Virus record (IMG/VR): IMGVR_UViG_3300008113_000540
Location: 1 to 31,954 of that record
Reading direction: 5' to 3' (one strand)
Length of the DNA: 31,954 nucleotides
DNA from: a virus
This document shows, piece by piece, positions 8,953-17,909 of this stretch. The first letter of the stretch is position 1. Each line of letters opens with the position of its first letter. The translations under genes were made by a program, and so were the position numbers. The notes under the pieces are model-generated. The model was not told where the DNA came from, ran no database searches, and saw only the letters and a program-made list of their open reading frames with translations.

Positions 8953-11900
8953 GTGACCAAGATTGTCCGCAGTGGCCAGGTCGGCTCTTTCGACAACATC
9001 AACAGCTCGCAAGGCACTGTTCGCGCTCAGGTTGCAGCGATCACCGATGCTGTTCGCCAGCTGAGCGGCGGCGCTGAAATTGGCTCTGGCGCTGTCATCA
9101 GTGATCCGCTGTCCGCACCCTATGTCCTGTACGTCAATCCATATATCGGCAGTGATAGATTCGTAAGCGGAAGTTACTCAACAAGCGGATCAGCGACTGA
9201 GCGCATTGAACTTCAGCGCCTGGAATGCGGTTACACACCGGCAAGGCCCTTCAAGACAATCAACCGCGCTGTTATTGAAGCCGGTATCATCACCGCCAAG
9301 TCATACTACGAAAATCCTCTTGCAAATACTGATCTCGTCAGCATTTTCCTGTCCCCTGGCGTCTCCTACGCCCTGAATGGCGCCGGGGCTGCGTCCGTGA
9401 GCGAGTGGGAGAACGGCAAGGATCCCACGGATGCGGAGCTGGAGGCTTTCAACCCCTCCGGCACCGGGGGCATCCTGCTGGTCCGTGGCGCGAGCCTGTG
9501 CAACATCGACCTCCGCAAGACGATCGTTCGGCCTGGCTCGGTTCCGGCGCCTGCTGACGAGGCATCCGACTGCAGCAACCGCCGAGCCATCTTCAAGGTG
9601 ACTGGCGCTGGATACTACTTCGGCATGACCTTCATGGATCAAGTCGGCAGCACATCCTCGCACCATCTACTGGACTGCTTTCAGTTTGCAAGTAAGGCTG
9701 AGCTTGATGAATTCTATGCCAAAATCGTTCAGGCATTCGGTGGCGTCAACAATACCGGCAATCTTGACAACAGCCTTGCCGTAACGCGCACGGCCGAATA
9801 CGAAATTGTCGGCCCCAGGCCAGCGTCTGGCGCTCAGACAATCAACACTGATACGACTCTCTCCGCTTCTCCGTACATCTTCAACTGCTCAATCCGAAGC
9901 AACTACGGTATCTGCGGCATTTTTGCTGACGGCTCCAAGCCTTCCGGCTTTAAGTCGATGGTGACGGCGCAGTTCACTGGCGTCAGCCTGCAGCGCGACC
10001 TGTCCTGCTGGCAGAAATACGCATCGAATCAGAGTCCGCAGTGGGGCAACTACTTCACTGGCTACAACGACCTGATCAACAGTGATCCCGATGATGTGCG
10101 GATGAATCCGGCACGCCGGAGCTTCCATATTCGCTGCATCAACGATGCGATCATCCAAGAGGTTTCCGTTTTTGCGATTGGCCAAGGTGTCCACCACTGG
10201 GTTGATTCCGGTGGTGAAATCACTATCACAAATAGCAACAGCAACTTCGGCGGATGCGCTGCGATCGCCGAGGGCTATAAGAATGCCGCATTTGTCAGTG
10301 ACTCGAACTGGAACGTCGGATCAATCCGTGTTGCAACCGATCTGACAGAAAAGCGCAACAACGTTCGCAAGATCTATCTTGGCGTCGTTGACGAAGGTGT
10401 CGCAAACAACGCAACCTCAATCACGCTGACAGTTCCACTGACTGACAGCATTTCCAGCCCAGGAACCCCTGCATCACTTGCGCGTGACGGATACTCGCTG
10501 AAGGGCAACTCCTTCATCTGGATTGAAAATGCAAGAGGACTTGACTATCGCGCTCGTCTTACCGGAACTGCATGGAATCCGGCGCAGCCCGATGTCATCA
10601 CTGTTACCGCTGTCTTTCAAGATCAGAACGGCATCAAGCCTGGCGATGCGATTCTGAACTCGCAAGGCCTGAGCACTGGCCAGAGCTGGCCCGATCTGGC
10701 TGGCGCAAGGATCTACGTTCGCCGCCTGCAAGATACGCGCTCGATTGACGAACGCCGCTATTCGCTGCGCGTCAACAATACCAATGTCCTGTCGCGGACT
10801 CCAGTTCGTGACTACATCCTGCAGACCAGCCCTGGTAGCAGTGGTATCGTTGGCAACATTCCAGATAGCGCAATTCTCACTGTTGCTATCGGCAACTCTG
10901 TTGCTCCCGAACAGAATGGCGTGACTCGTTCAGCGTCCGTTGAGCTTCGTCGTAGCAATCCGCTTCGCAACTGGCTCTCTGGACAGCTGTATCGTCCCGG
11001 CGACTGCGTTTCCTACCAGGGCAAGAAGTGGAGCTGCAAGATTCAGAACACCGATACCTCATTCTCTCTCGAAAAGTGGGAACAGGCCTATGTCCACATG
11101 GACACCCTCTACAACCCTGAGGATTACTGGAAGAACAGTCAGCCTGCTGTCATCTTTGACAACGACACCGATGCCAACGATGGCACGATCAATTGCGGCT
11201 ATAACCTCACAACTGTTTGGTCGTCTGATTCGCTGATTCAGGCTCAGTACAGATCCGCCACCGACTATCTCGGTATTCATTCGTTCCTGATGAGCCTTGG
11301 CTTCAGCTCGTCAAACGCTCACACAATCTTGCTACCGAAGGTTGCCGCCACCCGTGAGCGCAATCCAAATGCAGCTCTTGATGGCATTGCCGCTCCATCT
11401 GGTGCTGCAACGAGCTGGAGCAACTGGCCTGTTGAGTTCCGCCGCCCGTCGAACATTCGCCTGTTCGGCCATGCTTGGGAATGGGCCGGCACGCTGAATT
11501 ACACAAAGGCACTGCCCGAGTACCAACTTGAACTGAGCGCTGTCAACAAGTTCACCTATTACTTCACCAATCAAGATGGTGGTCGGGTGTACGCAAGTGG
11601 CTTCAACGAAGAGGGGCTGCTTGTAACTCCGCAGGGCCTGCAGGATCTCGCCACTGGCAATGAGATCTCCTTTGAGGCGATCGGCGACTCCAATGTTCCG
11701 ATTGACGAAATTGCATTCCCAACTTTCTTTGATCAACTTGCCGTCAATACACTCACCGTCAACAACGGACTGAATCTTGGCAATGCGACGATCAGTGGTT
11801 CACCCAACTGGGGAGGTGTAAATGGATTTGGCGGCGTCCTGCCAGAACTTCCAGCCGCAAGCACTTCTCAGAGGGGTGCGATTGAGATTGCGACCAGCCT

Positions 11901-12894
11901 TGAGGCTCAAGAGTTTGTGCGTAATGATCTTGCCATCACCCCTGCAACACTAATTGAAACTCTTGGTGATGCGGTCAAGTCTGTTGTCAACCTGCGACTC
12001 AGCCTCTCATCTTCTTCAAGCACGCCAGGGGAGAACCAGCTGAATTCGACAACTCTCTACGTCCATCCTTTTAACGGCAATGAGATTGCTCTTTACAGCA
12101 CTGCAACACTGCGTTGGCAGGTTGTCAGATTCTCTGGACTGCAGGCCTTCAGCCTTCTGACCGGCAACGCTGGAAACGGCTTTGCACCAGCAAACATTGC
12201 AAACAGGAATTACGACATTTACCTGTATAACGCTGGAAGCACCCAAAGTCCAACACTCGCAGTTGACTATACGGCATGGCCAAGTGATACCGTCATGCCA
12301 ACCAGGGGCGACAGAGACGGCGTGATCGTGAAAAATGGTGATCCGTCCAGACGCTTTGTTGGCGTGCTTCGCACTACCTCGGCCGGAACTAGCACGATTG
12401 ACCTTGGCGGAACGATTCAGGGATCTGGGAGTGCCAACTTCCCCCGCATCTACTTAGCCAACTTCTACAACCTGTACGACGCTCGGGCTGTTTACTTCTT
12501 TGGGAATTCTTGGAACGTCCCAAGCCTTAACTGGTCCGTCGCTCCTTCGTCTGTCTATCCCGTTGCTCCAAGAATTAGCTGGGTGCAGGCATCCAATACG
12601 CTCGTGACGGCATTTCTTGATATTTACAACAACCCAACCACTGACGTAAACAACGTGATTGCTTACGTTGCGCCAGGTGTCAACAGTCAATCGTCGCCAG
12701 CTGCCGACGCTTTCTATGGAGAAAACAGAACCGTTGATACAACCTCTGGTTCGCAGTGGGCGAAAGCAATGCCGCCAGGGCTGCACAACATCTACTATCT
12801 CTACAAGCAGTTCGCCCCTGCTGGATCGCCATCCGCAAGCTCGCTGATCAACGAGCACGAAGCTCATGGCATGATCGTTGTCGTGAAGGTTTGA
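8953..12894 (+). CDS. Large cyanophage-type tail fibre / structural protein
   Basis: 1313 residues from GTG 8953 (TKIVRSGQ...). Residues 55-75 (PYVLYVNPYIGSD) and 95-110 (LECGYTPARPFKTINRAV), with SIRSNYGICGIFADG near residue 315, follow a pattern I recall from large cyanophage virion proteins with right-handed beta-helix/DUF1565-like regions. After residue about 700 the sequence changes to other modules, including a chitin-binding-like stretch (LYRPGDCVSYQGKKWSC). It ends with a beta-rich tip. It is probably a fibre or baseplate-attached adhesin. Bases 9,350-9,600 are strikingly GC-rich compared with the flanks although the frame is continuous. Confidence 0.7.
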   Translation: MTKIVRSGQVGSFDNINSSQGTVRAQVAAITDAVRQLSGGAEIGSGAVISDPLSAPYVLYVNPYIGSDRFVSGSYSTSGSATERIELQRLECGYTPARPFKTINRAVIEAGIITAKSYYENPLANTDLVSIFLSPGVSYALNGAGAASVSEWENGKDPTDAELEAFNPSGTGGILLVRGASLCNIDLRKTIVRPGSVPAPADEASDCSNRRAIFKVTGAGYYFGMTFMDQVGSTSSHHLLDCFQFASKAELDEFYAKIVQAFGGVNNTGNLDNSLAVTRTAEYEIVGPRPASGAQTINTDTTLSASPYIFNCSIRSNYGICGIFADGSKPSGFKSMVTAQFTGVSLQRDLSCWQKYASNQSPQWGNYFTGYNDLINSDPDDVRMNPARRSFHIRCINDAIIQEVSVFAIGQGVHHWVDSGGEITITNSNSNFGGCAAIAEGYKNAAFVSDSNWNVGSIRVATDLTEKRNNVRKIYLGVVDEGVANNATSITLTVPLTDSISSPGTPASLARDGYSLKGNSFIWIENARGLDYRARLTGTAWNPAQPDVITVTAVFQDQNGIKPGDAILNSQGLSTGQSWPDLAGARIYVRRLQDTRSIDERRYSLRVNNTNVLSRTPVRDYILQTSPGSSGIVGNIPDSAILTVAIGNSVAPEQNGVTRSASVELRRSNPLRNWLSGQLYRPGDCVSYQGKKWSCKIQNTDTSFSLEKWEQAYVHMDTLYNPEDYWKNSQPAVIFDNDTDANDGTINCGYNLTTVWSSDSLIQAQYRSATDYLGIHSFLMSLGFSSSNAHTILLPKVAATRERNPNAALDGIAAPSGAATSWSNWPVEFRRPSNIRLFGHAWEWAGTLNYTKALPEYQLELSAVNKFTYYFTNQDGGRVYASGFNEEGLLVTPQGLQDLATGNEISFEAIGDSNVPIDEIAFPTFFDQLAVNTLTVNNGLNLGNATISGSPNWGGVNGFGGVLPELPAASTSQRGAIEIATSLEAQEFVRNDLAITPATLIETLGDAVKSVVNLRLSLSSSSSTPGENQLNSTTLYVHPFNGNEIALYSTATLRWQVVRFSGLQAFSLLTGNAGNGFAPANIANRNYDIYLYNAGSTQSPTLAVDYTAWPSDTVMPTRGDRDGVIVKNGDPSRRFVGVLRTTSAGTSTIDLGGTIQGSGSANFPRIYLANFYNLYDARAVYFFGNSWNVPSLNWSVAPSSVYPVAPRISWVQASNTLVTAFLDIYNNPTTDVNNVIAYVAPGVNSQSSPAADAFYGENRTVDTTSGSQWAKAMPPGLHNIYYLYKQFAPAGSPSASSLINEHEAHGMIVVVKV

Positions 12895-12913
12895 ATCACT
12901 CCCATACCAAGCA

Positions 12914-14182
12914 ATGAGCAATCAACCAGTTCCTGCCGATTTTGCCGACAACCTGAATTCCGAGCTTCGTCGCCATCGCGATTTCGTCAAGGAAGCCTTG
13001 GTCCGCCTGGTCGCCGTGGAGCCTGCCGCCCTTGACCGGGACGGGAAGCTCTACGAGATCTGGAGCGGCGCCTGGGACGAGCAGGACGCGCCAACCGGCA
13101 AGGAGCTGGTTTCGATCCACCAGGCAGCCGTTGTGTTCGGCCGGATGCCGAGCCAGACCCAGGTCGATGACCTGAACGCCTGCCTGCAGCGGTTCTCGAT
13201 CAACACGCCGGCCAGGATCCGCCACTTCTTGGCCCAGGTGGCGCATGAATCCGGCGGCCTGCGCTGGATGATGGAGCTTGCGTCTGGCGACGCTTACGAG
13301 GGGCGCAAGGATCTGGGCAACACCCAGGTTGGCGATGGACCAAGGTTCAAGGGAGCCGGCGCATTGCAGCTCACTGGCAGATACAACTATCAGCGTCTTT
13401 CAGACTTCCTTGGCGACAAGGATGTGATGCTTGGCTGCCAGTATGTTGCCAATACGTATCCGTTCACGTCAGCTGGTTTTTGGTGGCATCTCAATGCCAT
13501 CAATTCCTTTGTTGACAATGGCGCAAGCTGCAGGCAAGTCAGCGCAAAAGTGAATGGTAGAGATCCAGCTAATGGGCTCGATGAACGCGAAGCTTACTTT
13601 GAAAAAGCAACGCGAGCTATTCCTTCTGGCGTTCAAGAAGAAAAGCCGAAACCCGCAGGACTTGACCCTCGCGGCAAAGAGGAAGAAGGTCTGACCGGCC
13701 CCAAGATTGCTGCTCCCGTCAAACCTGGAGACAGCTACCTGCTTGTCAATGATCGCGATCGTGACATGGAGGCATACGACCACGAAGGCAATCTATTGTG
13801 GAAGATTCCCTGCCTTGCAAGCGGCCAGCACTCTGACTGGAAGAGAACCGGTGGCGATACACCTCCGGGACTTTACAAGATCGGTCAGATCTACCGAGAT
13901 TACGAGACTAATCCGAATCCCCCTCAATCAGATACCGCTCAGTCGTATGGCTGGTATTCATTCGACATGATTGAGCTTGAAAATCAGGAAGCTGTTAATG
14001 GCAGAGCTGGGATTATGACGCACGGCGGCGGGAGTGCATGTGGATGGCCTGGAGCATGGGCAGAACGTCAAACACTGCACCCGACACTTGGCTGCATCCG
14101 CGTCCACAACATTGATTGCAGGGACAGAATTCTTCCCCTTTGCGACAAAGGAACCGTCTACGTCGGTGTGTTCCAGCAGTAG
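12914..14182 (+). CDS. Endolysin: GH19 domain fused to YkuD (L,D-transpeptidase-like) domain
   Basis: 422 residues, two lytic modules. Residues 65-235 form a GH19 chitinase/lysozyme-like domain: HFLAQVAHESGG with the expected acid Glu112, then DLGNTQVGDGPRFKG and LQLTGRYNY. The usual KGRG motif reads KGAG here (residues 146-149). A charged Pro/Lys linker covers 240-270. Residues 272-422 look like a YkuD domain: SYLLVNDRDRDMEAYD strand, TPPGLYKIG, then GIMTHGGG (His370) and TLGCIRVHN (Cys394, Arg396), the His/Cys active-site pattern. GH19 would cut glycan strands. The YkuD half could cut or rearrange peptide cross-links; which of the two is unknown. No signal peptide, so release would need a holin. 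Bases 12,960-13,310 are GC-rich. Confidence 0.8.
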   Translation: MSNQPVPADFADNLNSELRRHRDFVKEALVRLVAVEPAALDRDGKLYEIWSGAWDEQDAPTGKELVSIHQAAVVFGRMPSQTQVDDLNACLQRFSINTPARIRHFLAQVAHESGGLRWMMELASGDAYEGRKDLGNTQVGDGPRFKGAGALQLTGRYNYQRLSDFLGDKDVMLGCQYVANTYPFTSAGFWWHLNAINSFVDNGASCRQVSAKVNGRDPANGLDEREAYFEKATRAIPSGVQEEKPKPAGLDPRGKEEEGLTGPKIAAPVKPGDSYLLVNDRDRDMEAYDHEGNLLWKIPCLASGQHSDWKRTGGDTPPGLYKIGQIYRDYETNPNPPQSDTAQSYGWYSFDMIELENQEAVNGRAGIMTHGGGSACGWPGAWAERQTLHPTLGCIRVHNIDCRDRILPLCDKGTVYVGVFQQ

Positions 14183-14222
14183 CCATTGAGCGTCTTGGCT
14201 ACAGTTGCCTTGAAGCAGTAGT

Positions 14223-14241
14223 ACGTCTAAGACGTTAGAAT
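14223..14241 (+). promoter_or_regulatory. Perfect palindrome followed by TAGAAT box
   Basis: ACGTCT (14223-14228) and AGACGT (14230-14235) form a 13-base perfect palindrome around one A, directly followed by TAGAAT (14236-14241), three bases before the ATG at 14,244. It has the size of an operator or short hairpin. It lies in the 61-base gap between endolysin and fibre. No good -35 is seen at 17 bases (TTGAAG lies 20 bases upstream). Confidence 0.3.
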
Positions 14242-14243
14242 CA

Positions 14244-16727
14244 ATGACTGAGCAGCTGGCGCGGACTCGTCATCTTGTTGGCACAACTGCTGAGTGGGCC
14301 GCTGTAAATCCATTTGTGGTTGCAGCTGGTGAAATTGCGATTGAAATCAAGACTGACCAGTCAAGATGGATCAAGATTGGTGACGGTGTAACGACTTTCG
14401 CCAATCTTGAATATCTGTTTGACTTCTCGGCCAGCCCAACCTTCCAGAATCTGACCATCACTGGGCTGCTTGAAGCCGGTCAGATTGAAGCGGATGTTTC
14501 CGGCTCGCTTTATATCAAGGTCAAGAATACAGATACAGAAACTCTTGCCAAGGGAACCCCCTTCTACATCAGCGGAACTGCCAGCGGTGGCGAGGCAGTC
14601 GAGGTCAAGAAGGCAATGGCCTCAGACACTGCAAAAGGTCCGGCAATTGGACTTATTGCAGATTCCCTCTCTGTCAATGCCGAAGGTAATGGAATTCTTG
14701 TTGGACAAATCACCGGATACAACACCGTTTTTCCTGGCTGGCAAGCAAATCAAGCTCTGTACGTTGGTCAAAGCGGTGGCCTGACGAGTTCTGAGCCCGG
14801 TGGCTACAAGCAAATTGTCGCCAGGGTTGGACGTGTCAACGGCTCAACCGGAACGCTGATTGTCAGCGGCAGTTCAAGCGGTAGCGGCTCTGGATCTTCC
14901 ACGCTTTACACGGTCGGTCCCCTTAGCCGCGATAACGGTGTCACAACCGTTGGAGCACAGCTTCGGGAGATCAGCAACAATACGTCACTTGTTGCGTCTA
15001 CTGGTCAGGTCGATGCAAATACTGCGCCAACTCAATTCGCCGTCAAGGAATTTGCTGGCAGCCGTTATATTACAAACGTAACATCAGAGTCCGGTCAGCC
15101 CTTCTCTGTTAGCGGAGTTGCCACGAAGGATGGCAATGGTGACTGGACTTTCGCAAGAAACATCTCCCTTTCGATGAACGTCGCCAACGGCCTTGCGAGG
15201 CTGGATTCTGGCGGGAAGATTCCAACCAGCCTGCTACCGAGTTCCGCGATTCCGACTAATTCGGATGCGATCACGGAAGGAACGACGAATCTGTACTTTA
15301 CGCAAGCGCGTGCTCGCAATGCAATCAGCGCTAGCGGCGATCTGACTTACGACTCGAATACAGGAGTTATTTCATTCTCAAGCTCTGTTGCGATCACCAG
15401 CATCAGTGGCGTTGCGCCAATTTCTGTCAGCAGCGGATCAACTCCGTCTGTTTCAATCAGTGCTGCAACAACCAGTGCCGCTGGCAGCATGAGCGGCGCT
15501 GACAAGGTGAAGCTCAACGGAATTGAGACTGGAGCACAAGTCAACGTTCCGACCAATCTTACATGGTCTGGATACAACAGAACGATTGAAAGCAGCACCG
15601 GATCAGATGCCGAGATTCCACTGTTCAGCAACAGCATTGCTGGGCTGGCGCCCGCGAGCGGCGGCGGAACCACGAACTTCCTGCGGGCTGACGGCACCTG
15701 GACGGTCCCTCCGACGACCACAGCCGGCGTCAGCAGCTTCTCGGGTGGAACGACCGGCCTCACGCCGTCAGCGGCCTCCACGGGCGCTGTGACGCTCGCT
15801 GGAACCTTGGCTGTGGCCAACGGCGGCACGGGCGTCACGACCAGCACAGGGATCGGCAGCGTGGTGCTCAGCAACAGCCCGACGCTGCTGTCCCCAGTTC
15901 TCGGAACACCGCAATCCGGCAACCTTGTCTATTGCACTGGTTATGCCTTTGAAAATATTACAAGCAAGCCGACAACGCTTTCTGGATATGGAATCACGGA
16001 TAGCATTAGCACTGGCGGTAACAATGCGCTCACTGGCGCCAATACCTTCACGAACGTAACCGGTCAGACCTTCAGGCAGGCTGCAACACAGGACGGCATT
16101 CTGCTTCGTGGTCGCGGCGGTGGCACGGGCTCGTTCGTGCTTGAGATCGTTCCGGCGTCGCTTTCGGCTTCGAGGACGTTGACGGCTCCCAACGTCAGTG
16201 GAACCATCATCACAAGCGCTGATACGGGGACAGTTACCAACACTATGTTGGCTGGCTCAATCGACCAGAGCAAGCTTGGTGACATCACAACCCCTGGCAA
16301 GGTCAGCGGTGCAGCTATCACCTACGGCAACATCAGCACTACTGGCAACATTTCAACAAGTGGATCGGTTGCCATTGGCCAAGCAAGTGCAGCGGCCAAT
16401 ACAGATCTTGACGTTAACGGCACCTATGCGCAGGTTCCAGTCGCCGTCCCATCACTAAACATTGACTGTTCGGCTGGTAACTATTTTGCGAAAACGATTT
16501 CCTCCTCGGTTACTTTCACCGTTAGCAATGTTCCAGCCAGTAGAGCATATAGCTTTACCCTTGAGATCACGCACACAAGCGGCTCAATTACTTGGTTTAG
16601 CGGTGTTGAGTGGCCAAATGGAACAGCTCCATCTTTGACAACTGGGAAGACTCATCTCTTCATGTTTATCACTGATGATGGCGGCACTCGCTGGAGAGCG
16701 TCTTCCCTCGTCAACTACGCAAACTGA
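14244..16727 (+). CDS. Long tail fibre with Mtd-type N-terminus
   Basis: 827 residues. Residues 8-55 (LVGTTAEWAAVNPFVVAAGE, then WIKIGDGVTTFANLEYL) match the N-terminal virion-attachment domain seen in many fibres and in the Bordetella phage Mtd protein. A beta-rich region follows, then a Gly/Ser hinge (residues 211-217), a KLNGIETGAQVNVPTN collar near 420 with one 52-residue repeat unit, and LANGGTG-type fibre motifs near 525. The tip (residues 730-827) is beta-rich and ends RWRASSLVNYAN. It shares the collar and repeat with the fibre at 4,649, so the two could assemble or recombine. Likely a receptor-binding fibre. The stretch 15,650-15,910 is GC-rich. Confidence 0.75.
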   Translation: MTEQLARTRHLVGTTAEWAAVNPFVVAAGEIAIEIKTDQSRWIKIGDGVTTFANLEYLFDFSASPTFQNLTITGLLEAGQIEADVSGSLYIKVKNTDTETLAKGTPFYISGTASGGEAVEVKKAMASDTAKGPAIGLIADSLSVNAEGNGILVGQITGYNTVFPGWQANQALYVGQSGGLTSSEPGGYKQIVARVGRVNGSTGTLIVSGSSSGSGSGSSTLYTVGPLSRDNGVTTVGAQLREISNNTSLVASTGQVDANTAPTQFAVKEFAGSRYITNVTSESGQPFSVSGVATKDGNGDWTFARNISLSMNVANGLARLDSGGKIPTSLLPSSAIPTNSDAITEGTTNLYFTQARARNAISASGDLTYDSNTGVISFSSSVAITSISGVAPISVSSGSTPSVSISAATTSAAGSMSGADKVKLNGIETGAQVNVPTNLTWSGYNRTIESSTGSDAEIPLFSNSIAGLAPASGGGTTNFLRADGTWTVPPTTTAGVSSFSGGTTGLTPSAASTGAVTLAGTLAVANGGTGVTTSTGIGSVVLSNSPTLLSPVLGTPQSGNLVYCTGYAFENITSKPTTLSGYGITDSISTGGNNALTGANTFTNVTGQTFRQAATQDGILLRGRGGGTGSFVLEIVPASLSASRTLTAPNVSGTIITSADTGTVTNTMLAGSIDQSKLGDITTPGKVSGAAITYGNISTTGNISTSGSVAIGQASAAANTDLDVNGTYAQVPVAVPSLNIDCSAGNYFAKTISSSVTFTVSNVPASRAYSFTLEITHTSGSITWFSGVEWPNGTAPSLTTGKTHLFMFITDDGGTRWRASSLVNYAN
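15558..15713 (+). repeat. Third copy of 156-bp fibre repeat
   Basis: One unit of the same length and protein pattern as the two in the fibre at 4,649 (IESSTGSDAEIPL to FLRADGTWTVPP). It is preceded in both genes by the same collar sequence. Nucleotide identity is visibly lower than protein identity. Confidence 0.75.
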
Positions 16728-16732
16728 TCAAC

Positions 16733-17404
16733 ATGGATCCAAATACATTTCGCCTTTTTGCTTCGTCCAGGTCACCGGCAAGCTTTACGCTTGGTGAGGC
16801 TACTGGTGGTGGCTATTTCGCCGGATACATAAGCCACAGCGCGAATGGCATTGCAACACATGCCCTGATCATTGCTCCGGCTGAAACAGGCGCAAGCGGC
16901 AGTGGTTATACGCTTACGACAGCCTACAGCAATTCCAGCAATGGTAATTCGCAGCCAACAATTACAAGCGTTTACGATGGAAGGCTGAACACGGACAGGA
17001 TGATTGAGATTGGCATCTCTACATTTCTTGCTGCTCAGTTTTGCATTGGGCTGAGTATAGGAGGATTTACGGATTGGTATTTGCCGTCCCTGAGTGAACT
17101 TGGGATAGCGTATCGAAATCTCAAGCCGACCACGCAAACGAACTCAACCTTCTACGGCGTCAACCAGTATTCAGTCCCATTATCAAATTCAAATTACTCC
17201 TCTGGAACGCCATCTCAGACCGCATTGACACTTTTTCAGTCTGGCAATGCGCAGGCTTTTATGGCAAACGGGCACTGGACCTCTACTTACGATAGCCTTT
17301 TCAACAATACGCATAGACTGAGCTTTTCCAATGGAGAGTCGCCAGCTGTCTCGCCAAGCGGAAACACGGGATCAGTTAGAGCGTTTCGGAGGATCGCCCT
17401 CTAG
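16733..17404 (+). CDS. DUF1566 / Lcl-C lectin-fold-like virion protein
   Basis: 223 residues starting five bases after the fibre stop. The pattern IGGFTDWYLPSLSELGIAY (residues 108-126) followed by HWTSTY near 182 and a final VRAFRRIAL is that of the Lcl C-terminal/DUF1566 domain, a C-type-lectin or formylglycine-enzyme-like fold found in adhesins. Placed directly after a long fibre gene and before a fibre chaperone, it is probably the fibre tip or an accessory adhesin. C-type-lectin-fold proteins are common targets of diversity-generating retroelements, but no reverse transcriptase or template repeat was seen in this window. Confidence 0.65.
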   Translation: MDPNTFRLFASSRSPASFTLGEATGGGYFAGYISHSANGIATHALIIAPAETGASGSGYTLTTAYSNSSNGNSQPTITSVYDGRLNTDRMIEIGISTFLAAQFCIGLSIGGFTDWYLPSLSELGIAYRNLKPTTQTNSTFYGVNQYSVPLSNSNYSSGTPSQTALTLFQSGNAQAFMANGHWTSTYDSLFNNTHRLSFSNGESPAVSPSGNTGSVRAFRRIAL

Positions 17405-17443
17405 CTCACTTGAGCTATGCTTTGCTTAAGCATTTCAGTGAGC
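17402..17443 (+). promoter_or_regulatory. Nested inverted repeats over the chaperone ribosome-binding region
   Basis: TAGCTCA-CT-TGAGCTA (17402-17417) is a perfect palindrome, and TGCTTAAGCA (17423-17432) is another. Alternatively GCTCACT (17404-17410) pairs with AGTGAGC (17437-17443), enclosing ATGCTT/AAGCAT. The two foldings exclude each other. The longer hairpin ends one base before the ATG at 17,445, so it would cover the ribosome-binding region. Confidence 0.4.
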
Positions 17444-17444
17444 A

Positions 17445-17894
17445 ATGACAGCCAGAATCTTTCTCCGTCTTGAAGGTGAAGAGGTTGCAGAATTTCCGCT
17501 TTACGAGCGGCAGATCATTGCTCGCTTTCCTGAAACGAGCTTCCCGATTCCGTTTGAAGCCCCGGAAGGTTACGAAGAAGCCCTTCCCGTTGCGCAGCCT
17601 CTTATTGATTACTGGCAAAACGCCATCAGCAGAACTGCCGTCTTGGTAGATGGGATCTGGGTTCAGCAATGGGATATTGAGGACGCAAGTAGCGAGGAAG
17701 TTTCCGCGAGGACGGAAGCAAAGGCTGCCGAAGTGAGAAGCGAGCGAAATGCTGAACTTGCGTCAAGTGATTGGACTCAGATCTGGGATGCAACCTGCGA
17801 CAAGGATGCTTGGGCTGAATATCGCCAAGCACTGAGGGACATTACATCTCAGCCCGGCTTCCCATGGGAGATTGGCTGGCCGGAAAAGCCATAA
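17445..17894 (+). CDS. Tail fibre assembly chaperone-like protein
   Basis: 149 residues. The C-terminal half has the layout of phage tail assembly chaperones: a charged helix (EAKAAEVRSERNAELASSDW), TQIWDATC, then AWAEYRQALRDITSQPGFPW and a final WPEKP. The RN-LL-SDWT...AWA-YRQALRDI...WP pattern is the PF16778-like chaperone signature as I remember it. The N-terminal half (FLRLEGEEVAEFPLYERQI) is the more variable part. Such proteins help fold or trimerise fibre tips and are usually encoded just after the fibre gene, as here. A hairpin covers its upstream region, which could delay translation. Confidence 0.75.
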   Translation: MTARIFLRLEGEEVAEFPLYERQIIARFPETSFPIPFEAPEGYEEALPVAQPLIDYWQNAISRTAVLVDGIWVQQWDIEDASSEEVSARTEAKAAEVRSERNAELASSDWTQIWDATCDKDAWAEYRQALRDITSQPGFPWEIGWPEKP

Positions 17895-17909
17895 AACGGG
17901 CGGCCTAGA

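Noticed and set aside
10261-10268. HIP1 (GCGATCGC) octamer as sign of host origin
   Set aside because: Only a single copy was noticed, so it says nothing about host; its rarity is compatible with phage avoidance but cannot be tested by eye.
12454-12921. Minus-strand frame of 155 codons across the fibre/endolysin joint
   Set aside because: Antisense to conserved fibre sequence and to the endolysin start; no recognisable protein features.
15347-15922. Minus-strand open frame of 191 codons within the long fibre gene
   Set aside because: Val/Pro/Leu-rich low-complexity translation of the Ser/Thr/Gly-rich fibre region; no start context or domain.
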